Positions 1 to 7,996 of a stretch of 44,615 nucleotides of DNA are shown piece after piece; the stretch's first letter is position 1, and each line of letters opens with the position of its first letter. Location of the stretch: assembly GCA_900756765.1 (NCBI GenBank), contig CAAELE010000031.1:1-44615 (forward strand). Reading direction: 5' to 3'. The stretch comes from an uncultured Collinsella sp. GTDB lineage: Bacteria > Actinomycetota > Coriobacteriia > Coriobacteriales > Coriobacteriaceae. The notes beneath the pieces were generated by a model. It made no database searches and was not told where the DNA came from. It worked only from the letters and a program-made list of their open reading frames with translations. Both the position numbers and the translations under genes were made by a program.

Positions 1-99
1 AGGCCGGCCCCGACAGAGGGGAGGCGCCGCGCGCTCGGGCGGCGCGCCAGGGAGATAGTGGACGAGATAGTCGAGAGGCGCGGTCTCAAGAAGGAGTAA
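1..99 (+). CDS. C-terminal end of an unknown protein (partial)
   Basis: An open frame runs in from the window edge and stops at TAA 97-99, giving 32 residues ending EIVERRGLKKE. It is rich in Arg and Glu, as a charged C-terminal helix would be. The product cannot be identified from this stub. The nearby tRNA-end fragment makes a mobile-element gene possible, but nothing in the residues shows that. The frame could also be fortuitous in GC-rich DNA. Confidence 0.35.
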   Translation, partial: RPAPTEGRRRALGRRAREIVDEIVERRGLKKE

Positions 100-405
100 T
101 ATCGGGACTTGCAGCGACGGACCTCAGGACGCTCTTACACCACGTCTGCGCGCGCCACCCGAGATCCTTCCAAATTGACCTGTTTTGCCTCAAACTAGAG
201 TCAAATTAACGTACATCTGTTGCGTAGGTTTCGGAATAAGGAGCTTTAGAAATGCAACTGTCCTTGTGACAGTACTCATATTTGATGTTTTTTGCCCACT
301 GGGGTTACGGACATACGAAATATCGGCATTGGATCCGTAATTACAGCCTGCCGGCGTCCTCGCCAGCTCGCTAAAAACGCTCCGCGTTTTTTTACGCTCG
401 CTCCT
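100..405. other. Gene-poor, relatively AT-rich stretch
   Basis: No convincing gene is seen on either strand. A 93-codon minus-strand frame (190-471) runs through a terminator and the tRNA-like fragment and resembles no protein. Around 372-392 lies a short AAAACGC/GCGTTTT inverted repeat followed by T residues. The base composition differs from the GC-rich neighbours, as is common at an insertion edge. Confidence 0.5.
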
Positions 406-408
406 TCG

Positions 409-434
409 CAGGTTCAAGTCCCTGCGGTGGGCCC
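409..434 (+). repeat. tRNA 3'-end-like fragment (T-arm plus acceptor strand)
   Basis: The sequence has the GGTTCAAGTCC core of a tRNA T-loop, a GCAGG/CCTGC stem and a GGTGGGCCCA tail. No D-arm or anticodon arm precedes it; the 5' flank is a T-rich hairpin. A detached tRNA 3' end is the usual trace of an integrated element that attached at a tRNA gene. The stem fits only with an 8-nt loop, so it may be degenerate or coincidental. Confidence 0.35.
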
Positions 435-439
435 ATAAC

Positions 440-465
440 AAAAAAGCTCCCATTGCTGGGAGCTC
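440..465 (-). terminator. Terminator of tRNA-Leu
   Basis: On the minus strand an AGCTCCCA/TGGGAGCT stem with a short AA loop is followed by TTTTTTG, directly downstream of tRNA-Leu. The stem is symmetric and could also act on plus-strand transcripts, though the T-run on that side is short. Confidence 0.8.
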
Positions 466-475
466 TTTCATTCAA

Positions 476-562
476 TGGTGCGGGCGAAAGGACTTGAACC
501 TTCATGGGGTTGCCCCCATACGGACCTGAACCGTACGCGTCTGCCAATTCCGCCACGCCCGC
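476..562 (-). tRNA. tRNA-Leu (anticodon CAG)
   Basis: The minus-strand RNA begins GCGGGCGTGGC and ends CGCCCGCACCA, giving a 7-bp acceptor stem and an encoded CCA. The anticodon loop TTCAGGT sits in a TACGG/CCGTA stem, so the anticodon is CAG and reads CUG. A long variable arm (GGGG/CCCC hairpin) is present, as expected for a class II tRNA-Leu. A promoter lies directly upstream and a terminator directly downstream. Confidence 0.97.
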
Positions 563-573
563 GTGCAGGAATT

Positions 574-602
574 AGAATAACGGAGCGCCACCGCGAACGC
601 AA
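574..602 (-). promoter_or_regulatory. Sigma-70-type promoter of tRNA-Leu
   Basis: On the minus strand a -35 element TTGCGT (597-602) is separated by exactly 17 bp from a -10 element TATTCT (574-579). The expected start lies a few bases before the mature tRNA 5' end at 562. It fits in the gap after the tatD stop codon. Confidence 0.7.
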
Positions 603-605
603 GAA

Positions 606-1523
606 CTATTTTTGAAAAAGTTTGCAGGCATTTTCCCAGGCGGCTCGAGCGATTGCCTCAGCGTCCTCGCCGGTACGATCGACGCGGTCGTTGACCAGCG
701 CGTTTGCTGTGATGGAAATCATTGCAGGCTCGCACTCAAGACCGCGAATGGGCTCCGGCGCCATATAGGGACAATCCGTCTCGAACAAAATACGGTCGAG
801 CGGGGTTGCCGCGAATGCCTCGCGCACGTCGTCGTTGCGCTTAAAGGTAGCCGCGCCGCCATAGGCGATGTAACAACCCAAATCCACAAAGCGCTCCATC
901 GTGGCTCGGTCCTCGCCAAAGCAGTGCAGCACGCAACCGGCCTGGGGCACGCCGACCTCGCGCAACACGTTGTAGGCGTCTACATGCGAGGTGCGCTCCT
1001 CGTCCGTGTCCTCATGACGCAGATGCAGCTCTACCGGCACATTGCGTCGTACGGCAACCTCAAGCTGACGTGCCATGCAATCAATCTGCACGTCATGAGG
1101 CGCCGGCGCGACATCGTCGTCATAGTCCATGTGGTAGTCCAGGCCAATTTCGCCGATGCCAACACACAACGGATCGTCGAGCGCGGCAACGACCTGTGCG
1201 TGAATGTCGTCGGTATAATCCGGCGCGCCATAAGGGTGAACGCCAGCGAGATACTTGATCTGTGGAATATCCTGCATCGGCAGAATCTCGTGCGTCAGCC
1301 AGTCGCTATAGTCCGCCACGCTGCGCTTATCGGCAATGGGATCGAAGACCGTCACCAACAGGTCGACGCCCGCAGCTTTGGCGCGTACAAGCGTCTCGGG
1401 CACTTCCTTGCCCCAAAACGAGAGCAGATGTGCATGAGTATCGGCAAGCGGCGCCAGAGGCTCCGGACAGGCGACCGTCTTCTTTTTCTTGGTAAACGTC
1501 ACGCGTTCGGCATTAGGCGTCAT
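606..1523 (-). CDS. tatD: TatD family metal-dependent hydrolase (DNase)
   Basis: This 305-residue protein belongs to the TatD family, cytoplasmic TIM-barrel metal-dependent nucleases with 3'-5' DNase activity in characterised members. Seen here are the N-terminal metal motif DTHAHL, then GVHPY, GEIGLDYH, a metal-binding ELHLRHE, VLHCFGED and the late ETDCPYM motif, in the family order. The ATG at 1523 was chosen because it overlaps the end of rsmA by 11 bp; a longer upstream frame only reads through rsmA. Family members usually have about 260 residues, and the roughly 35-residue N-terminal extension before DTHAHL accounts for the difference. tatD next to rsmA and metG is a common order in Gram-positive genomes. 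The in vivo substrate is unknown. Confidence 0.93.
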   Translation of the reverse strand: MTPNAERVTFTKKKKTVACPEPLAPLADTHAHLLSFWGKEVPETLVRAKAAGVDLLVTVFDPIADKRSVADYSDWLTHEILPMQDIPQIKYLAGVHPYGAPDYTDDIHAQVVAALDDPLCVGIGEIGLDYHMDYDDDVAPAPHDVQIDCMARQLEVAVRRNVPVELHLRHEDTDEERTSHVDAYNVLREVGVPQAGCVLHCFGEDRATMERFVDLGCYIAYGGAATFKRNDDVREAFAATPLDRILFETDCPYMAPEPIRGLECEPAMISITANALVNDRVDRTGEDAEAIARAAWENACKLFQK

Positions 1524-2373
1524 GGGAAAGCTCCTGTGCCAGGTGGACAAAATCGGCAACATCGAGCGTCTCGGCGCGCGTGGTAGGTGCGATACCGCAG
1601 GCCTCAAAGGCGGCGTCGAGCGCGTCCTTGGCAAAGCCGTTGGCGCTCATGGAGTTGCGAATCGTCTTGCGGCGCTGAGCAAACGCAGCGTCGATCACAC
1701 GGGCCACAAACTCGCGGTCGATGTCCTCGGGTACCACTCCGTCAACGCGATCGATGCGCACTACGGCAGAATCCACATGCGGCGCCGGCATAAAGCAGCG
1801 CGGCGGCACCTCAAAGCGCCTCGTCACCTGCGCATACAGGCCGAGCTTTGCCGTGTAGCCGCCATAGGTCTTGTTGCCCGGCGTTGCGGCAATACGATCG
1901 GCAACTTCCTTTTGCACCATGACGACGGCGCGCTTGAGCGCGGGCATCGTCTGGAAGAATTGAAGGATGATCGTCGCCGCCACGTTATAGGGCAGATTCG
2001 CGACAAACACCGTGGGTTCACCACCGGCGACCTGCTCAATCTGCTCCGGCGTCACCTTGAGCGCATCGCCCACGATAAAGCGGAAGTTGGCATAGTCGGC
2101 GGCATGGGCGTCAAGCACCGGCTCAAGCTCGGGATCGGCCTCGATCGATGTGACGCACGCCGCCTCCTGCAGCAGGGCCAACGTCAGCGTGCCGCAACCC
2201 GGGCCGACCTCAAGCACGCGCTCATCGCCCGCAATTTCAGCGAGCTCACAGATACGTTCGATCACATGGTTGTCGATCAGGAAGTTTTGGCCCAGGCGAT
2301 GCTTGGTCGCAAGGCCAAACTCCTCTAGCAGCTCCCTAGTTGCCGTGGGGTTTGCCAAAGGCGAAGTTGTCAT
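1513..2373 (-). CDS. rsmA: 16S rRNA (adenine1518/1519-N6) dimethyltransferase
   Basis: RsmA (KsgA) uses SAM to dimethylate two adjacent adenines in the 3'-terminal helix of 16S rRNA, a late check on 30S assembly. At 286 residues the length is normal. Visible signatures are the N-terminal HRLGQNFLID, the SAM-binding EVGPGCGTLT, the acidic IEAD end of strand 2 and the catalytic NLPYNV motif. The C-terminal domain carries FMPAPHVDSAVV, also typical. The ATG at 2373 is preceded by a GGAGG site. The 3' end overlaps the tatD start, so the two are probably cotranscribed. Loss of this enzyme gives kasugamycin resistance in other bacteria. Confidence 0.97.
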   Translation of the reverse strand: MTTSPLANPTATRELLEEFGLATKHRLGQNFLIDNHVIERICELAEIAGDERVLEVGPGCGTLTLALLQEAACVTSIEADPELEPVLDAHAADYANFRFIVGDALKVTPEQIEQVAGGEPTVFVANLPYNVAATIILQFFQTMPALKRAVVMVQKEVADRIAATPGNKTYGGYTAKLGLYAQVTRRFEVPPRCFMPAPHVDSAVVRIDRVDGVVPEDIDREFVARVIDAAFAQRRKTIRNSMSANGFAKDALDAAFEACGIAPTTRAETLDVADFVHLAQELSHDA

Positions 2374-2407
2374 AGTTGCCTCCTTAGCATGGTGGCGGCG
2401 TCTTGAA

Positions 2408-2441
2408 ACAAAAGGGCATGGACCGTTGCGGCCATGCCCTT
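2408..2441 (-). terminator. Terminator of metG
   Basis: On the minus strand an AAGGGCATGG/CCATGCCCTT stem with a 10-nt loop is followed by TTGTTTC. It lies 40-70 bp beyond the metG stop and ahead of rsmA, so rsmA-tatD is probably a separate transcript. Confidence 0.75.
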
Positions 2442-2480
2442 ACATCTAAACAGCAAATTGCCGATATGGCGCGCAGCGGC

Positions 2481-4082
<1,602 letters not shown>

Positions 4083-4151
4083 GGGGTTTGTCCTCCAGAA
4101 AAACGTTGCATACAGGGGATGATTCTAGCGCAAGGGCTGGATATCCTCCAT

Positions 4152-5030
4152 CTATTGCATATTGAGCACCATGGCATAGACATCACGCTTGCGGCGCGAA
4201 TACTTCTGAGACAGGCGCTTTGCCACCGCGGAGGCGGGCTCCCCCTCCTCGAGCGCGGCGCGAATGTCCTCGCGTAGGGCTTCGTCGGGGTCTGCCGCTG
4301 CGGCTCCAACCGGCGCGATACCGGCCTCCTCGTCCTCACTCGGCGGCGCGATGACCAGCGCGATCTCGCCCTTTACCTCGCCACGGGCACGCAGCTCCTC
4401 GGTTAGCTGGGCGGCAGATCCACGCAAGACTTCCTCGTGCAGTTTGGTAAGCTCGCGGCAGACGGCAATATCGCGCTGGGGAAAGACCTCGGCCACGGCC
4501 TCGAGCGTCGCGACGATGCGATGTGGAGACTCGTAGAAGATGAGCGCGCCGGGGACGACGGCAAGGCGCTGCAGTCGGCGCACGCGGTCGCCGTGCTTGC
4601 GACCCAAAAAGCCTTCGAAGAAGAAATGCTCGCAGGGAATACCGGACGATACGAGCGCCGTGACGCAAGCAGATGGGCCGGGAATAACCTCGACAGGCAC
4701 ATCCGCCTCGCGCGCCGCCTCGACCAGCGCCTGGCCGGGATCAGACACACTCGGCATACCGGCGTCTGAGGCAAAGGCGAGGGTCTCCCCCGCCAGCAGA
4801 CGGTCGACCAGGCCGGCGGCGCGACTTGCGATCACGTTCTCGTCGCAACGAACGAGCGGCTTGGAGATGCCTAGGTGCATCAGCAACTTTGAGGTCACAC
4901 GCGTGTCCTCGCAGCAGACGGCGTCGGCGGCGGCAAATGCCTCGCCGACGCGCGGAGACAGGTCGCCCAGGTTACCGATGGGCGTACCGACTACATAGAG
5001 TTTGCCCGTGCGGGCGCTGTTTTGCGTCAT
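4152..5030 (-). CDS. rsmI: 16S rRNA (cytidine1402-2'-O)-methyltransferase
   Basis: RsmI methylates the ribose of C1402 in the 30S decoding centre. The 292-residue protein has the tetrapyrrole-methylase fold signatures: LYVVGTPIGNLGDLSPR at the N-terminus, CEDTR, then SDAGMPSVSDPG, GPSA and FEGFL. The C-terminal RsmI HTH-like tail (AVAKRLSQKYSRRKRDVYAMVL) is also present. It starts 6 bp after the upstream GH5-like gene, so the two are probably cotranscribed and perhaps translationally coupled. Confidence 0.96.
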   Translation of the reverse strand: MTQNSARTGKLYVVGTPIGNLGDLSPRVGEAFAAADAVCCEDTRVTSKLLMHLGISKPLVRCDENVIASRAAGLVDRLLAGETLAFASDAGMPSVSDPGQALVEAAREADVPVEVIPGPSACVTALVSSGIPCEHFFFEGFLGRKHGDRVRRLQRLAVVPGALIFYESPHRIVATLEAVAEVFPQRDIAVCRELTKLHEEVLRGSAAQLTEELRARGEVKGEIALVIAPPSEDEEAGIAPVGAAAADPDEALREDIRAALEEGEPASAVAKRLSQKYSRRKRDVYAMVLNMQ

Positions 5031-5036
5031 ATCAAC

Positions 5037-6098
5037 CTATTCAATCATGCCGCGCTCGAGCGTGCCGAGCGCCGCGCGGGCGTCCCATGCTGCAATACGC
5101 TTCTCGGTCTTCCACGTTTGGAAGAACCAGCCAGCCGCCGGCGCAAACGATGCCAGCTGGTTGGCGATAAACACACGCTCGTAGGCATTACGGCCCTCGG
5201 GCGTAACCGACGAGTTGGCAAAAATCGCCGCACCCGACCATTCACCAACCAAAACGGGGAATCCGGCCGAGATTGCCTCCTTGAGCTCACGCTTGTTGCG
5301 CGAAATCGCCGTCGTCAGACCGCGGGGGCTCGTGATGTCGAGCGCATACTCGTCGCGGTAATGGTACAGGTGAAGGTCCATGTAGACGTTCTTATACTTG
5401 GCGCCGCGCATAAAGTGCTTCCACTCGCCAGGGTGTCCCGAAGAGGAAAAGACGACGATCTTGTCCTCGGGCATATACGAACGAACGAGCTCGTACGCGT
5501 CACGATAGAAGTTGCGCAGGTAGTGCGCCGGAATACCGTCCGTCATGGTAAAGAGGCTCTTGCGTACGCTCATCTGCGGCGTATCCAACAGCTCGATGCC
5601 CAGCAGGCTCTCGGCCTCACCATAGCGATCGGCCAGGCGCTCGAGCACATCGAGCGCAACGTGACGGCCATTGGTGGACGAATGCCACTCAGCGACGACT
5701 TCCGGCGTCGTGGGCGAATCGTTGGAATCGCCCTGACCGCCGGGTACCGTCGCCAGATCGAGCAGTACGCGGATGTTGTACTTGGCGGCCCACTCAATAG
5801 CACGGTCGATATAATCGACGACCGAGATGTAGGAAGCGTCGGACTCCTGCGAGCCAAAGGCATACCACGGCACCGGCAGGCGCACGGCGTTGAGACCGAT
5901 CTGCGCCATACGACGAAAATCGTCCTCGCTCACAAACGTCTCGTAATGGCGACGCATGCGCTCGTTATAGGCAGCGGTGCCCATAGCCTCCTGCAGCTCG
6001 GCTGCATTGGATGCTCCGGTCGCTGCATAGAGCGACGGGGTCACCCAGGGCTCGGGAATAAACCAGCCAGAGAGATTAACGCCGAGAATCCTCTCCAT
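5037..6098 (-). CDS. GH5-family (exo-1,3-beta-glucanase-like) protein, acid/base residue replaced
   Basis: The 353-residue protein resembles glycoside hydrolase family 5, close to yeast-type exo-beta-1,3-glucanases. It shows GVNLSGWFIPEPW near the N-terminus, NAVRLPVPWYAF (70-81), VPGGQGDSND, DLHLYH (241-246) and the nucleophile motif VGEWSGA with Glu286. The acid/base motif expected as GIELLNEP reads GIELLDTP (167-174), so Asn-Glu has become Asp-Thr. Without that Glu normal retaining hydrolysis is unlikely, and binding or altered chemistry is possible. No signal peptide is seen. ATG 6098 was chosen for its GGGGG site and the family N-terminus; the upstream extension has no similarity. It precedes rsmI by 6 bp. 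Confidence 0.8.
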   Translation of the reverse strand: MERILGVNLSGWFIPEPWVTPSLYAATGASNAAELQEAMGTAAYNERMRRHYETFVSEDDFRRMAQIGLNAVRLPVPWYAFGSQESDASYISVVDYIDRAIEWAAKYNIRVLLDLATVPGGQGDSNDSPTTPEVVAEWHSSTNGRHVALDVLERLADRYGEAESLLGIELLDTPQMSVRKSLFTMTDGIPAHYLRNFYRDAYELVRSYMPEDKIVVFSSSGHPGEWKHFMRGAKYKNVYMDLHLYHYRDEYALDITSPRGLTTAISRNKRELKEAISAGFPVLVGEWSGAAIFANSSVTPEGRNAYERVFIANQLASFAPAAGWFFQTWKTEKRIAAWDARAALGTLERGMIE

Positions 6099-6163
6099 CA
6101 CGGCCCCCTTCGAATCGCGCAGGTCGAACCTGCATCGTATTGCATAGGAAAAGTATCGTTTTG

Positions 6164-6169
6164 AGTATA
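6164..6169 (-). promoter_or_regulatory. Candidate -10 element for the GH5-like gene
   Basis: On the minus strand TATACT lies about 65 bp upstream of the ATG at 6098. No good -35 hexamer is seen at 16-18 bp, so the call rests on the -10 alone. Bases 6170-6303 hold no gene; a GCATCCCG/CGGGATGC inverted repeat occurs near 6249-6282. Confidence 0.35.
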
Positions 6170-6303
6170 CCCGCGCGTGCGGACAGGCGACCGAACGGTC
6201 TACAAAGTGGCGCAAAAGTGGGAGGAATGTCCGGGCAGACGGAATCCGCGCATCCCGCTTTGAGGCTTTATTCCGGGATGCAGTTTCCGCAGGAGCCCTC
6301 GGT

Positions 6304-6333
6304 AAAAGAAAAGGACCCCTTTGCAGAGGTCCT
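6304..6333 (-). terminator. Terminator of tRNA-Phe
   Basis: On the minus strand an AGGACC/GGTCCT stem, extended by weaker pairs, is followed by a T-rich tract (TTTTCTTTT). It lies about 12 bp after the tRNA 3' end. Confidence 0.75.
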
Positions 6334-6344
6334 AGTCAATTCAA

Positions 6345-6419
<75 letters not shown>

Positions 6420-6451
6420 ATTTGAGGTGTGCCTTGTTTCAAGGCTTGATT

Positions 6452-6479
6452 AGTATAACCAAGGACGCGCTCCGGTCAA
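6452..6479 (-). promoter_or_regulatory. Sigma-70-type promoter of tRNA-Phe
   Basis: On the minus strand -35 TTGACC (6474-6479) and -10 TATACT (6452-6457) are separated by 16 bp, about 33 bp ahead of the tRNA 5' end. Confidence 0.75.
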
Positions 6480-6554
6480 CCGAGAATTTTAAAAAAGTTT
6501 TTGAGCGCGGCATCGGCCACAATCTCGCTCCTATAGAACGGCACGTCAGAAGCA

Positions 6555-6839
6555 TCAACCGGCCGCAAGAAGTTTTTCACTCAGGGCCGCACGGGCAAAC
6601 TCACTTGGCGTCATCCCCTCGGCAGCCGCCCGTCGACGAATAGCCTCCTTCATTCCCAGAGGAATCTTGACCGATAGCGTTGCCGTTCCCTCACCTGAGA
6701 GTGGAGGCCGTCCATGCACGATTCCGCCAACGGTGTGTTCGCCATCCGGAAACTCTCCGCGCTCGTACGACTCACACCACGCGTCAATCATTTCATCCGT
6801 TACAACCTGACCACTAGCGGTCGTATATGTCTCGCCCAT
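6555..6839 (-). CDS. Ribbon-helix-helix antitoxin-like protein
   Basis: The 94-residue protein has an acidic N-terminal half. Its C-terminal half starts with a beta strand (TATLSVKIP) followed by two helices, including MTPSEFARAALSEKL. That pattern fits a ribbon-helix-helix DNA-binding domain at about residues 52-92, as in CopG/Arc-type antitoxins. Its ATG overlaps the stop of the upstream gene as ATGA, indicating translational coupling. In most type II systems with RHH antitoxins the antitoxin binds the toxin through its disordered part and represses the operon. Here the RHH domain is C-terminal, so the acidic N-terminal half would be the toxin-binding part. The longer frame upstream only reads through the partner gene. 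Confidence 0.7.
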   Translation of the reverse strand: MGETYTTASGQVVTDEMIDAWCESYERGEFPDGEHTVGGIVHGRPPLSGEGTATLSVKIPLGMKEAIRRRAAAEGMTPSEFARAALSEKLLAAG

Positions 6840-7105
6840 CATCGACCCCTTTGCCGAGCTCGCTCGATCTCTTGCCAGAATTTCTTCTGAACCGGAGACA
6901 AGGCATGAATAATGAGCCATCCACGAATAAGTTCGACCGCAACGAGCTCCACACTCCGTCCGTCCGGAAGCCATCCAATCGCAAGCCATCTCGGCGGCTC
7001 GTCTTCCGACTCGCGACGAATGCACTCGGTAACCGCAAGCCAAGCGCTAAGCACCTGCTTTTCCGTCAGGTGCTTTTTGGCGTTGGGATGAATCTCGACA
7101 TCCAT
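6839..7105 (-). CDS. Putative toxin of a type II toxin-antitoxin pair
   Basis: The 88-residue protein starts at an ATG with a GGGGGAGG site and is followed with ATGA overlap by an RHH protein. The central part (PRWLAIGWLPDGRSVELVAVEL, then GWLIIHALSP) alternates hydrophobic strands, as in the small beta-sheet RNases of the BrnT/RelE superfamily. I do not see a confident family signature, so this rests on size, fold pattern, gene order and the promoter palindrome. Toxin-first order is found in BrnT/BrnA and HigB/HigA. It could instead be a small uncharacterised enzyme with a dedicated repressor. Confidence 0.55.
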   Translation of the reverse strand: MDVEIHPNAKKHLTEKQVLSAWLAVTECIRRESEDEPPRWLAIGWLPDGRSVELVAVELIRGWLIIHALSPVQKKFWQEIERARQRGR

Positions 7106-7128
7106 GCATTTCCTCCCCCATCTTACCC

Positions 7129-7147
7129 AATTTCGTATGACGAAATT
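7129..7147 (-). promoter_or_regulatory. Palindrome at the toxin-antitoxin promoter, candidate autoregulatory operator
   Basis: The inverted repeat AATTTCG-N5-CGAAATT lies 24 bp upstream of the toxin ATG. On the minus strand TTGGCG lies 17 bp from TACGAA, a weak promoter whose -10 falls in the palindrome. RHH antitoxins typically bind such sites. Confidence 0.5.
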
Positions 7148-7163
7148 CCGCTGTCGCCAATTC

Positions 7164-7523
7164 TTAAGCCGGCACCCGTTGAAAGGCAGGGGGCGAAACA
7201 ATGATTGAAGGGCGTTCCAGTACTGCCCAGGCACCTGGGTGAGAGCACGCGTGCCAAGGACGAACGTTTTCGTAGCACACGAGGACGTTGCCGCTACGGT
7301 CGATAAAGGCGATATCGATGGGATAGGCCATAAAGCAGGTGTGAACCGAGAAGCAGCGCGGAAACGCCATGACAAGCGGCAGCCCGCTGGCAGCAATCGG
7401 CCGCCGTCCCAGCATGCCGCGCAGACGCACGGTAAACGACTCCGCCACCACAAACTCGGCCGGCGTCCAGCCCAACCTGTTGAGCGCCCGTGCGTAGGCG
7501 ATATAGGACGAGACCGCGGTCAC
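7164..7523 (-). CDS. DUF192 family protein at the end of the tad operon
   Basis: The 119-residue protein has the DUF192 pattern: a central GMLGRRP, then FPRCFSVHTCFMAYPIDIAFID and VLVCYENVRPW. DUF192 proteins are small beta-rich proteins of unknown function, often exported in Gram-negatives. No signal peptide is seen here. A GTG start at 7523 was chosen because it overlaps the upstream stop as GTGA and is preceded by GGGGGTGG; an ATG at 7544 is the alternative. It is the last gene of the Tad/Flp operon, so a role with the pilus is plausible but unproven. Confidence 0.8.
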   Translation of the reverse strand: MTAVSSYIAYARALNRLGWTPAEFVVAESFTVRLRGMLGRRPIAASGLPLVMAFPRCFSVHTCFMAYPIDIAFIDRSGNVLVCYENVRPWHACSHPGAWAVLERPSIIVSPPAFQRVPA

Positions 7524-7996
7524 ATGACCACCCCCGGACGCCATGGATCGACCGTCACCGCACGTTCATGTGTGAGCATCGCCGGCGCCCCCAGGGAAAC
7601 GCCGGCGATGCTCAGCGAACTCGGCCACGGCTCGTAGTGCATGGTGCAGGTATAGGTCCTAAACGTGCCAGAAAGAGAGAGCAGACCACCATCCGATGAC
7701 GCCGCGCCTTGCTCGCTCGAGACCTCGACCTGTAGGTCATATCCCTCCATGGCATCCTGAATCTGAGCTTGAACGGTCGTGGAAGCGTCAATGGAGCTCT
7801 CGTCACCCTCCCCACCCGGCGCCACAGCGTGCGCAAGCACGATGTCGGGCACCACGCGGTCGAAGCGCGCGACCGCGCCGGCAAAGATCATGATGTTGTA
7901 CGCGATGAAAGCCAGCACGAGCAGGACAGGCGTGACCACGGCCATCTCGACCGTCGCCTGGGCACGCTCCTCGCGCAAGCCCGTGTGAACGCCCAT
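7520..7996 (-). CDS. TadE-like minor pseudopilin
   Basis: The 158-residue protein has a short charged leader, then EERAQATVEMAVVTP followed by a hydrophobic helix (about residues 15-37). This is the class III prepilin arrangement of TadE/TadF proteins, which are cut by a prepilin peptidase and help to assemble Flp pili. The C-terminal part, with a single CTM cysteine region, would lie outside the membrane. The start at 7996 overlaps the upstream stop (TAATG), so it is coupled to the TadG-like gene. A longer frame upstream has no similarity. Confidence 0.8.
   Translation of the reverse strand: MGVHTGLREERAQATVEMAVVTPVLLVLAFIAYNIMIFAGAVARFDRVVPDIVLAHAVAPGGEGDESSIDASTTVQAQIQDAMEGYDLQVEVSSEQGAASSDGGLLSLSGTFRTYTCTMHYEPWPSSLSIAGVSLGAPAMLTHERAVTVDPWRPGVVM

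Noticed and set aside
190..471. A 93-codon minus-strand open frame near the left edge
   Set aside because: It has no ribosome binding site or similarity, and overlaps a terminator and the tRNA-like fragment.
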